Shown here: positions 38,701 to 50,700 of the stretch, piece after piece | Layout of the letters: each line of letters begins with the position of its first letter | Numbering within the stretch: the stretch's first letter is position 1 | Assembly (NCBI RefSeq): GCF_048771995.1 | Contig: NC_133027.1 | Span: forward strand, 102,174,501-102,238,500 | Source: Taeniopygia guttata | Lineage: Eukaryota > Chordata > Aves > Passeriformes > Estrildidae | Direction of reading: 5' to 3' | DNA: 64,000 bases | The notes under the pieces: model-generated | What the model was told of the DNA's origin: nothing | Seen by the model: only the letters and a program-made list of their open reading frames with translations | Databases searched by the model: none | Program-made: the position numbers and the translations under genes

Positions 38701-41700
38701 CATTTGTCCTGGTTTTTCTCACCTTCCCGAGGTTTCTGTGTAGTGCCAGGTACTGTACTGCTCAGGGTTATTATAGTGGTACCCGAATAACTGCCTGGTG
38801 GTAACAGCTTTTCTGTGGCCATTGCCCAAAGCTGTAGAGGATTATGTGCAAACCACATTTAAGCATGCCTGAATGATAAGATTCTCTGTGTTTTCATTTA
38901 GGAAACTAGCAAAAAGCCTCATCCAAGTGCTGTAAAATCAGAAGAAAACTTCAAACCGTTGCAGGACAAGAAGAAGTATCGGCACAGACCTGAACCTCTC
39001 TTCATACCTCCTCCTTCCTTCAACCTCAGCATGCCCCACTCTGGTGCCACTCTGTACCAGAGCCAGCTTCGCTCTCCCCGTGTTCTGGGAGATCACCTGC
39101 TGGACCGGACGCACGAGCTGCCCCCCTACACTCCGCCGCCGATGCTCAGTCCCGTCCGGCAGGGCTCTGGTCTCTTCAGCAGTGTTCTCACCTCTCACAG
39201 CACATCACACGCCCAGCTGCCCCTCACTCCGCTGACACCCACTCCACGGGTGCTCCTGTGTCGGTCTAGTAAGTATTGCATTTGCAGAGCAGCAGTACAA
39301 AGGAGGGACTGCTGGCACCACATTGGTGGGTTTTGTGTGCGCTCACATGCATGGCCAGTTCTGCTGCTTCACGGGAAAAGTCCATTTTAGTGGCAGTTTT
39401 GCCTTGGATTTTGCAAAGTTAAGGCGTAAAGGGAATAGAGGATCTGTCAGTAAGGCTGTGATCATTCCATGTGGTCTGCCTCAAAAAAGGATCATCTTGC
39501 CTCTCATTGCATCTGAGCCTTCTGAAGTGGAAGAAAAAGACCTAGTTTGAGACATAGGGTTCATATTAAGTATTTGTTGTTCGCTACTTCACAAGAGTGT
39601 AATCACTCAGTATCAGGGCAGAAGAAACCTCTGCAAGTTCAGACATTTCTGTTACCTATAAACGTTTAGACTGTTTCTAAATATTGATGAAGGGTCTCTT
39701 CTGCATCATAGACTGCAGTAATGTTGGTGTTAGTAAGGGAGGTGGGCACTGCAGCCTGGGAGGGTCACCAGCAGCAAAGCAGCAATACTCAAATTCCAAT
39801 CTCCGTTTCAGATAGTATTGATGGAAGTGTCATTCCGGTGACGCCTGGGCCTGGAGAACAGACTGTTGAACCGTAAGAAAAACAATATTTTTTGTCACTG
39901 CTTTTATAGATTAGCTCCAACCTAGAGCTGTGGCCTGAAGTGTTTTGAACCAGGCAAGAAGTATTCAACTGCCTGAAATCATTTTGGGCTGGATGCATTT
40001 AATGTTTCTATGGATGGTGGCTAAGGACATTTGGAGCAAAGTGGCTGTGGAAAATTTAGGTGTCATGGCTCAAAGTTAGTGATGGCTGTAAAGAGTGCTG
40101 TGAGGAAAATGTGCCAGTCCAGTACTCTTGCTTTTGAAGATACATATATATCATAAGAGTGGAGCTTTGGAGTGGTGGTGTTACCTGGTAGGTTCCCCAT
40201 GACAAACTGCCAACAGGGTTGTCCCTCAGCAGTAATGGCTCTTTCTGCTCTCTGCTGAAGAGTACCATTCTCTGTGGAACAGAAATTTGCTGTTTCTGAT
40301 GTCTGGCCTCTTTGCTAGTCATGCATGTAAATTAGCTTGGGTTGTCCCTAAGGTATGGTGTCTCAGTATGGCTTAAATTGCATATTGAAATTTTTGTTTT
40401 TCCCCAAGAGATCAGTTCTCTCTAGTATTCAAAATACTTATCCCACTGGGAGAAAAGCATTGCGTAAATCTGTCTGACACAATTTCCTGCCACTTCAGTG
40501 CAATAAAAGTTTTTTTAGCGTTCATTTGTTGGAAAGAAAGTGAGCGCTAATCTGACTTTCATATTTTATTTTAAAATAAAATTGATATAATATAATATAA
40601 TATAATATAATATAATATAATATAATATAATATAATATAATATAATATAATATAATATAATATAATATAATATAATATAATATAATATAATATAATATAA
40701 TATAATATAATATAATATAATATAATATAATATAATATAATATAATATAATATAATATAATATAATATAATACAATACAATACAATATAATATAATATAA
40801 TATAATATAATACAATATAATATAATATAATATAAATTATATATTTTCTACACATTGTGTGGTTGAAATAGTTACTTTTTTATTCTTCTGTATAGGCGAA
40901 TCAATATTGGGTCCAGGTTCCAGGCTGACATTCCTGAGCTGCAGGACAGATTGCTAATGGAGAAAGATGTGCACAAGGCTACTTTGGTTTGGAAACCATG
41001 GCCAGAACTGGAGAACAAAGTCTTCCAACAAAGAGGTATAATGACTTGCCATTTTAGAAGTTGCTATGTCAGCCTGTGTCTGTTGAAGAAATACACATTG
41101 ATTTCTCATGTCTGTACTGAACAAAACATTCAAGAGAATATGAATTGCTGAGAGTGCAGGACAAGAGACTAGATCTACATGGTGTAGGTTCAGAGCAACA
41201 GCATTATGTGGTGGCACTTAAAGTGAAGTCTGGTTGAATGGTTTTCTGGCAGCCAAGGGGGAAAGGTCATTGCTGGGAAGTTGGGTACTGAACTGCCTGG
41301 TAAAGGCAGCTGAGAGGCAGCTGATGCATCCTGGGCCTGTCCTGTGACCATAGCTGAGAGGAAGTGTGGCAGGCTTGGTGGGTTTTAACAGTCCTGAGCA
41401 GAATTTTTCCTGCTTTTAGCATGGTTTATTCTGTTTCTCCACCCTGCCTGTAGCCTTCTTGGCACAGCAATGTCACTGGTGTGTGCAAGTCATTGCCTCA
41501 CAGGCAGATCTCTGGCTCTGGAGTAGCCTGTCCCATCTCAAGGATGGGCTCCGTTACATCCTCTCCTTAGTGATCCTAAGATCAAAGTAAAACAAGTAGC
41601 TGAGATGTTGAGGAGAAAAAGTGTGAAAGAATCTGCTGCCCTGAACTATAGTCTTTGAGGGGCATTACAGAATCCTTGGCTCCAGATGTTTGACTGACAG

Positions 41701-44700
41701 GCTACTGTATTAGCAGTAAAATGTTGACTTGTTTCTGACAGTGGAAGACCTTTTAAATATGAGCTGTTCCAGTGTGTTACCTGGTGGAGGAACTAACTCA
41801 GAATACGCTTTGCACTCTCTCTTTGAAGCAAAAGGAGATATTATGGTAAGATAAAAAAGCTGAAAGGGGAGATATGATCCTCTTCTGCAGATAAATTAGC
41901 ATGCTTTATTAAATGGATTTAGATATGGTTATATAAAAAAGATTTCTCATTGATTTGAAATGATGCTTTAAACATCCTGTAACATTTTTGGGGAATGACT
42001 TTTCCCTTTATTCTCTAATAAATTTAAATTTCAAAGCAGTGCCTCTGTGAAGGCTTACTGTATATTTCATATAGATAAGATTACTTAGTTTATAGCCTTG
42101 GGGCTTTGAATGTCTCCAGTGCTTGCTCCAGCCCTGATATTTCACAGGCTTTATATTTGGTCACAGAGAACTTACTCTTCTTCTAGCCCTTATAAAAAAC
42201 CCTTTTTTTGGAGCAGCAATCACATCTACTTATTTGTTCAGAACTGTGAGGTAATTGAACACAGTTCTTATATAAATAATGCATTTCAAATATTTGCATT
42301 AGTATAGTGATGGGACTGTTATTAACTAAGGCAAAACATCCATTTTGCCCAGTGTTAGGGAAAGGCAAGGCCCCTTGCACCAGTTCCTGGAAAGCCAATA
42401 TAAATCCAAATGCAACAAAACGTGAGGCTGCAATGAGTCTCACTGGATTGGCTAAATACAGTGGGTTTTAGCCTGTGTCCCAGTTTCCTTAGGCTCTGTT
42501 AGCTGTATCTGAGAGGTCTGAGAATGTCAGGATGTGGAATTTGCTTTACAGAGAGTCTGCATTTTCAGGGGGAAAATTTTAGGGATCCATAAATCCTCTC
42601 TTTTCCTGATCTGAAGGCAGTCATTCTTGACAGATGTTGACCTACACAGATATTCTAAAATATTTTATGCTATACATAATAATGTTGTCAAACCAACCAT
42701 TAATTATTATTATGAATTAACAATATCAAGTCAAACACTGTAAATGTATTTGTTTCTGGCAAGAGCTGGAAGTTGCTAAGTAATAGTCACATTTGTGCTC
42801 ATTAAGGCAGGACAGGTGCACTTCTGTGAGGTACAGTGTTAATGGGCCTTGGAGTAATTTGATGTGATTCTATATGACAGAAAAGAGAAAAGAGAGAAAG
42901 TTAATTCATATCCTCATACCAAATAGTATTCTAAATGCAGTTTTATGCCACAGCTGATTGCTTTTCTTAATTCTGTTTTTCCCTGGTTTTTCATTTAGGT
43001 TGCTCTTGAAAAGCTGCTGTTGAGAAAGCCAGTGAGGTTGAAGTGTCATCCTTTGTCAAATTACCACTATGCCGGTGGGTTTCTTTGTGATCTTTTTATC
43101 TGTTACACAGTCCAAGCCTGGCATCCCAGGCTGGAGCATGGGATCACGTTTCACTCTCTGCTGTCTGCTGCAGGGATGGCAGCATTTAACAGAGATGATG
43201 TGGACAGTGCCAAGAGTACTCCCAGAGCCGTTTGCTGCAAGTTTAGCAGTTTTATACATGACTGACAATGTACAGAAGCTTTGCATCCATGTTGCTGTGT
43301 AGGATTCTACAGATTTAAAACTGCCTCGGGTGATTCTTTTTCTCTTTTAAACTGAAATGTAACAATTTTATCTCCTTTTAAAACAGTTGCTATTTGTAAT
43401 TTATAATTTGGTGTCACTGGTGTCTTAATTTTCTGATGCATAAACAATCTGCCATCCTGCCTGCTTCTTCCGAAGTGGTGGTGCACAATAAATGAATATG
43501 ATAATCATGAGCATCCTTCCAAAGAGGCAGTGCTGTAATTCTCACTAGGATCTTAGTGCTGCTTATGAAGCCTCTGTGTGGGGATCTAGTCAAAAAAGTC
43601 TGAGTTGGTGTGAGATACAAATGTGTTAAGCCATTGGACTTGAATTGTGTCAGCTGAGCAGAGATGGCAAATGTCTCACCTCTGCAGCCCCCCATGCTAT
43701 TACTTAATGTTTTGTAGTGGCTAGCAACTGCTGAGACACAGAATAGGGTTTTGCATAAGACTTTTAGAACTTCATCTCCAGTTCAGGCTCAATAGGAAAT
43801 GAGCCAAGAGTCTCCCGGTGGTCAGTCAATCCCAGTGTGCAAAGTCATGTACTCATTTCAGCTACAGTCACTGTGCAAGGTAAGTGTCAGTCTACTTCCT
43901 GGCTGTAGCAGCCCACTGGAAAGACTTAGAAGTAACAATAAGTCTTTGTAAAGCAGCTCCTTAACACCTTGGCCTGAGAGCAAGAACAGAAACCTGTTTG
44001 ATAGTAGCTGGTAATGACAGTGAATAAATGTGAACTTCAGGTTTTCAGTTTTGTCTGAGGGAGGTGCTTGGTGCCTGTGATAGCAGCTCTGTTGCAGTCC
44101 AAAGGGTGGACATGGGAATGGATGGGGAAGGAGGACGTCAGCCATCAGCCAGGAACTTTGATCAGAGTCTCTTGCCTGAAGAGATGACATCAAATCTGTG
44201 TGAGACAGTTCAAGAGCATAAGAACAGGAAGATGAGGAGATACCCCACAGCCTCTTCATCAGTAAACAATCCAATTAGAAGAGCAGATCAGAAATTTCTG
44301 CCTCTGTGGCAGAGGAAGAACGGTCTTTACTAAAGCAACTTCCCAGTAGTTTAAAAAATATTTCATTGGGATTAAGGGAGGAGCCAAGAGACTGTTTTGT
44401 TTAATCTTTCACATGAGATGATGCTAATCCCTGGTAACTAGCACTGAGACCTGTGGACACCTTTGACTCCCTATTTCTTACGCAGGAAAGAAAGTTTGAT
44501 TGTGCTTATCACAGCACGAAATAAAATCTCACCAGTCTGGATTTAAGTGCCATAAAATAACAAGACAAAGCACTACTTTCTAATGCTTTTGCATGCAACA
44601 TGTGATTGCAACTTACATTGACAGCATTGCTCTAGCGCTGTGCAGCACCTCTTGAATAAGAGTTTATTTCTGATTGATAATCAGCCACTCGAGGCATATG

Positions 44701-47700
44701 AGTATTTTTCACAATCTAGTCCATGAATAGCTTTAATATTATTTCAAGTGGCATCAGTTTGGGATAACTTCATGTTTTTTGCTCCATACTCAGAAATTAT
44801 GGCTCTCCGGCTTACCGCATTTAAAGGTGGAATGCATTGAAACAGAGCATGACACTTACTCATGAGAATTAACTCTCTAGAGTACCACAAACAGCAGATA
44901 CTCAAACACATCTGTAGCATTACCTTTGAATGAGGGTACAGACAAATAACTCAACTTTGAAACCTGTTGGCTTGTGAAGGAAGCCACTTAGAAAACTTGA
45001 GGATTTTCTGGTGTGTGCCAAGAGAGTTGGACATGCTGACCCAGGACTCCTTGGAAGAACACCCTATCTCTGTCCTAAGACTTTGCCATCTGTCAGGATG
45101 GTGCTTTAGGAAGAGAGGGAGCACATACCTGATACAAGAGGAGCGCTGTTGCAAACACTTGAATTGTTCTCCTTTGAACAGTGGAGTTTCTCAGGTGTGA
45201 AGTTCTGCAGTGAGAACTGCAGGAGAGGTGGTCTCTGACATAGGGCACTTCAGGCAGTCTGGAAGCTTCTTGTAAGTGCTGTGACAGGGTTTTGGGTCAG
45301 ACCCAGCACATGTACATAGTGGATTTCAGCTACCTCTCCATGGGGCTCCCTGGGTGTACATGTAGCCCCCTTGAAACCCACAAGTTGGGCCCAAAGCACA
45401 CAAATGAGTAGGAGATACTTAATGTCAGTTAATCAGTGCAAAAACAGTATAGCAGGTAAAACAAAATGTGGAATAAATATCTAAACATAAAGACCAGATT
45501 TAAAATTTGATCTGTGTTCTAAAGCCCCAAATTCTTTTTGCTGCATTGCAGATCTCTCTCTATGCACGTTCTCTTTATCTCCCTCAAGCTAACAAGAGCA
45601 AAAGTGGTTTCCCAGCAACCAGAGTTAAAAACAGCTTTTCTTCTGTTTCTTTTCCTACACAGGATTTATTCTATTAATTAGGTTACTTCCAATTAACCCG
45701 CATAATCGTATAAGGGTCTCTGCTAATACCACAGCTATTGGGGAAAGTATGCAAGGCCCAAATATTCTATAGGTGTACAACAAAATTAGTTCATGGAAGT
45801 GATTCTGTGTTATTATTTTTATTATGTTGTCTTTTTCAGAGGGTGGGGTAGAGGCAGAGGAGCAGAATAGACTAGTAAAAAAGAAAATCTCTCCTGTGTT
45901 GTCATGCTTTTTAAAGTTATGTTTTGGCATAATAGAGTAGCCTCCTGGACTGAATGAGTGCATTTACCCCTGCACACAGGGAGGGTAAATGCTCATGCCT
46001 GACAGCTTGTGTAAGAAGGGAATGATGCTGGTTCAGGGTGGGAAAAGATGGAAAGGCAGTGTGTCAGCAGAAAGATCTCTGGGTGATAACAGAATAAGTA
46101 AAACTCATGGCTTGAAGCCAGTGCCTTTCTCTGATGCTTAAGAGAGCTTTACGTGTAAATCTCTGTGGAAATAACTAATGCAAGCTTATATCCAGTACTG
46201 GAAGAACCTACAGAAAACAGGTTGCAGGAAAGTTAATTTTGTAGTTTTCAGCATATAAAGGAGTGATGAGATACCTGCTCTGAGCTTGTAAGCCTGGCAG
46301 TTGATGCTGAAAAACAAAACATTTGCAGTTAATAATATTGCTATTTTTTAAGATAAAAGTGACTTGTAGAGTTCAATACCATGTGTGGTGCCAAGACACA
46401 AGTTAATTGAAATCAGTGCAGAGGCAAGCATTTGCTATGAAGAGTAGTAACATTGACAGGAATATTAGGGATTTATTTTCATTAAAGTTTTAGATATCTC
46501 AGAAATTCTCAGACTGAAGTAGAATCTTCTCATAGTGTAAGTCATTTCAAAGGCATCCACTTTATGACTTCTTGCATATCCTTCCTTTAATGTATGTAAT
46601 GCTGCCCACTCCTAACAAACAGAACCCTGCTTTGATGCGGCAGAGCAATCCTGTGTTCTACTGTTTGCCTAATATTGAGAAAGCATAAATTCAGTTCAAT
46701 TTGAATGTTGATTTCACATTTTCATGGGCATTTAGGCCAGGGGACCGAACACAGAATAACAATATTCAGAAGTTTCATATACAGCTTCCATTAAATGATG
46801 AAAAACACTTTGTGCATATTACACATTGCTACAATGTCTACCTACTTGTGACCTCTGCTACAGAGGATTTAAATGCTTTATTCCAAAGCATGCAAGTGAA
46901 GAGCTGCAAAAGGATCTTATAAAAGGATCTTGCAAAAAGAGAATAAAAGGATATATGAACTTCTGTGTCATCAAATGTAAAGTGACATACATGGGAATAC
47001 ACAATTCAGTCCTTACATAGGAAATTATGGTTCTCTAGTGGTACTTATCAATTAAAATAAAAGTTTAGGATTATAATGCTAGTTCTAAGGAAGTATCAGC
47101 TGTATTTTACAACAGCTAAAATCATAGGCATTAAGAGGATAGAAAATCTGGTGATGCCACTGTGAAAGCCTAAATTTTATGTGGACTTCTGTGTGCCTTC
47201 TGGTCCTCTTGTCTTTATAGGAATGTTTTAATACTGGAAAAGGTTCAGAGTGGGACAGCAGTAATGATTAAAGGTTTGGGAGTGATAGAAAAGGCACACA
47301 ATTCTGAGTAGCTTGGAGGTGATGGTCAAGGTTAGGTTCATTTTCTCCTCCACTTGAAGAATGAAGGGTCATCCAGTGAAGCTTCTGGGAGCTAGGAAAC
47401 AAAGGGAGGTGGCTCTTCATGCAGAGGGTCCACTGATCTGTGAAACTTTTGGCAAAGGATGGTTTGGGTACAAGAAGTTTAATTGGTTGAAAGGAAGAGT
47501 GGCTCAGCACTTATAAGGGTAGTTACTAAATAAGCAAATTGCAACAGACTCAGGAAATCCCCTGTGCCCAGTATGGTCAGAGGTTAAGAGAAATTAGGGA
47601 GAGGCATTGTATTTCCTTGCCCTGATCTTACTGCTTCCTAGGCTATTGCTTGTCACTGCTGCTGGAGACCAAATACTGGTTAGATGGACTTCAGGTCTGA

Positions 47701-50700
47701 GTCAGTACAGCCATGCTTGCATTTGGGTAGCAGCAATCATTCACATATGCTTGAGACTTCCTGGTTCTCATTTCAGATATGGGATCAAAATAAAGGTGGT
47801 GAGTTTTTATCGTTCATAATGATTTCACTTTCTTTTTAAGGCTCTGACAAATGGACTCATCAAGAAAGGAGACTGTTCAAAGAGGCATTGTCCACCTACA
47901 GCAAAGATTTCATATTTGTACAGAAAATGGTAAGGTTATTTATGTTCTGTCAAATGCTGGGGTTTTTTTGTTTTCCCTTTTGCTCTATTCTGTTCCTCTT
48001 CAATTTCCCTCCAGTGCCAAATCAGCTGGTTGCAGGCATAGGGGTAGCAGTGGTGACAAGAACACCAACAGGAGTGGTATATTAATTGGTTGTTCCTGTG
48101 CATTAGATAAATGTAAAAAACAGTTATAAATAATTAAAAGTTGTTCCTCTTGTGAAAATTTTCACACCTGGAATCCAAATCATGGTATTTTATGTGTGGG
48201 AAGTATGGTTTTCCATTGCTGTCTTGCTGTTCTCTGGCAGTTTGTTACAAGGTACCAGAGTCGCTGGCAATGAGCCTGGTGCCAGAAAGGGTTGAAACCT
48301 GTTAATAAAGAGAAAACATGTTTGGGCTTACTTTTCATGTTTTGCCACAAAGCAGAAAAGACAAGGTTATAAATCTCAGGGCACAAAAGATTACTTGTTG
48401 GCTCCAATGTTGAAAAATATGTGGATTTATGCGAGTCAAGTCTTAATTCCTAAGATTTCTCAGTGATACTGTACAACTGAGCCACAAGAGTACATTCTGA
48501 GTAATTTTCTGTCTGGAGTTTAGAGAATCCCAGAGAAATCTGAAGTTGAAAAAGTCAGTGCAAATTTGACTGGAAAAAGATTTTTAAAATAATTATTCTA
48601 CAAGAGTATTTCTGTGGAAGTCAAACTGCCTTTTTTTTTCCTCCATTTGAATGTTTAAGGAATAAAGCCTATCTCTTGGAATATATTAAAGTTGTGTTGA
48701 ATGAAAGCAAAATATTAAGACTGGACTATTTCTGCAATTCCTTAACTACAGGTTAAGTCTAAGACAGTTGCACAATGTGTGGAATACTACTATACCTGGA
48801 AGAAAATCTTGCGTTTGGGACGGAAACACAGAACGCGCTTAGAGAAGAAAAGAGATGAATGCTTGGTAAGTCTAAAAGAAGATGAGAACGCTTAACACTT
48901 GATAATTTTTGTTTGTCTTTTTTTTTGAGGAGGTAGGAGGTGACATAGGTATCTTCCAATAGAAATTCTTCCATAATTCTAAATTATGTTCTGTCTGAAC
49001 ATTTTGTGACCTCAGGTACACCGAGATTTGTGTGGCTGGACTGCAACCAGATAAAACTTCTAACTGTAGTCCAGGGAAACCTCTGTATATTGTGCCTGTG
49101 TCCATGTGTGCTCCTAAAGGCTGCTCCAACATTCCAGTACAAATACCACTTGGGGTGTGTTGGTCTGTGGGTTGGGTTTTTTTTGGTTGGCTGTTTTGGG
49201 GTTTTGTTAAAGTAACTTGACTACAAGTACAGTGTACATGGCCTTTCTGGTGGCAGGAGAACAGTACTGTGCCTGGCATCTGTAGATCTTTGGAGCTACA
49301 GCTCCATAATACACATGCAGAGAAGCTTTATGTGCTATACCTTATCCATTAAGGGGTGGTAGCTCCAGTAAGACCAGAAGTTCATTCAGGATGGGAAGAA
49401 ATAGTGATACTGGGAAGCACACTTGACTAAACAACATGCTGTTCCAGAACTGTGTATGTCCTACTATCCAGTGCTGTCTGACCATATTTCTAGTGTTCCT
49501 TAAATGCACTGTCTATTTTAGACAAGTGGAGAAGAGGAAGTGTTAGAGGAAGATGAGGAGATGGAAGAAGACAGAAAGGAAGAAAGGGAAATGCAGAAGT
49601 CACCTGACCCACCAGCAATCTCTCTTGTTGGACCTATAGATCTACCTGCTGTTCAGGGTCTTTCACTGTCTTCATCCTCCTTCATCTGTGAAATGCCAAA
49701 CTGTGGCGCTGTACGTGCATTTGATATATTTAATGGGGAGAGGGTGGTGGTGGTGGTCGTATGTGTAGACTAGTGAACTGTGATTTTGACTGCTTTTAAT
49801 TCCCACCCCACAAAAGAGAAGCAGTTTGCTCTGTGCAGAAAACTGAATTCTGAGATGATGTACCAGTTAGAAATACTATGTGGCAATAGCTCCAATTAGG
49901 TTACACAACTGTAATAATAGGATAGCTCACTGCTTTGTTTTATTGTGATTGTCTTCAGTTACAGTGGGATATTGCTGAAAGCAAGCAGCATTTGAGGGAC
50001 TAGATGGTGCATATTAGACATGTACACTTGTTCTGTTGTGATATGCATTTAGCATCCTACTTTCTGCAGTTCCAGTGTTTCCTTGTGATTTCTTGGGGTT
50101 TTTTTTTCCTCTTCCCTCCACCCCGCTCCCTGCCAGGTGTTCAGTTCCCGACAAGCGCTGAATGGCCACGCTCGCATTCACGGAGGTACAAACCAGGTGA
50201 CAAAACCACGGTGCACCATTCCCGGCACGAAGCAGAAATCTGGTACGCAGAGCGGATATTGCTCCATCAAGAGCTCACCTGCCCACAGCACAACAAGCGG
50301 CGAGACCGACCCAATGACGATTTTTCCTTGCAAGGAGTGTGGCAAGTAAGTGTGACTGTCTGCAGTACAGCATTGCCTTTGCCTGTTTAGATTCCAGATC
50401 AGCAGTGCTGTGAGCAAACTTTGTATTTTGCTCTCATTGTCTTGGAAGTAGTTTCCACCTAGATGATATGTTCTCTTACCAAAGCTGTCAGAGATAGGTT
50501 TGCATGATATTTTGGATGCCCCCTGCAGTATTTACTCCTTTTTTCACTTAACTGCTAGAATTTCTCCATCTGACATTCCAGCTTCCTGCTTCATCACCAA
50601 CTTGGATATGACTGGGCAAATTTTTCTGTGTTTCTGTGCTTGAGTTTGTCCATCTTGGTAATCGTTCACTTTCTCCCAGTTGTGCAAGATGGTTGTGAAA

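Noticed and set aside
40522..40855. Long Tyr/Ile/Leu-rich ORFs on the minus strand
   Set aside because: They are translations of the (TATAA)n microsatellite and carry no coding signal.
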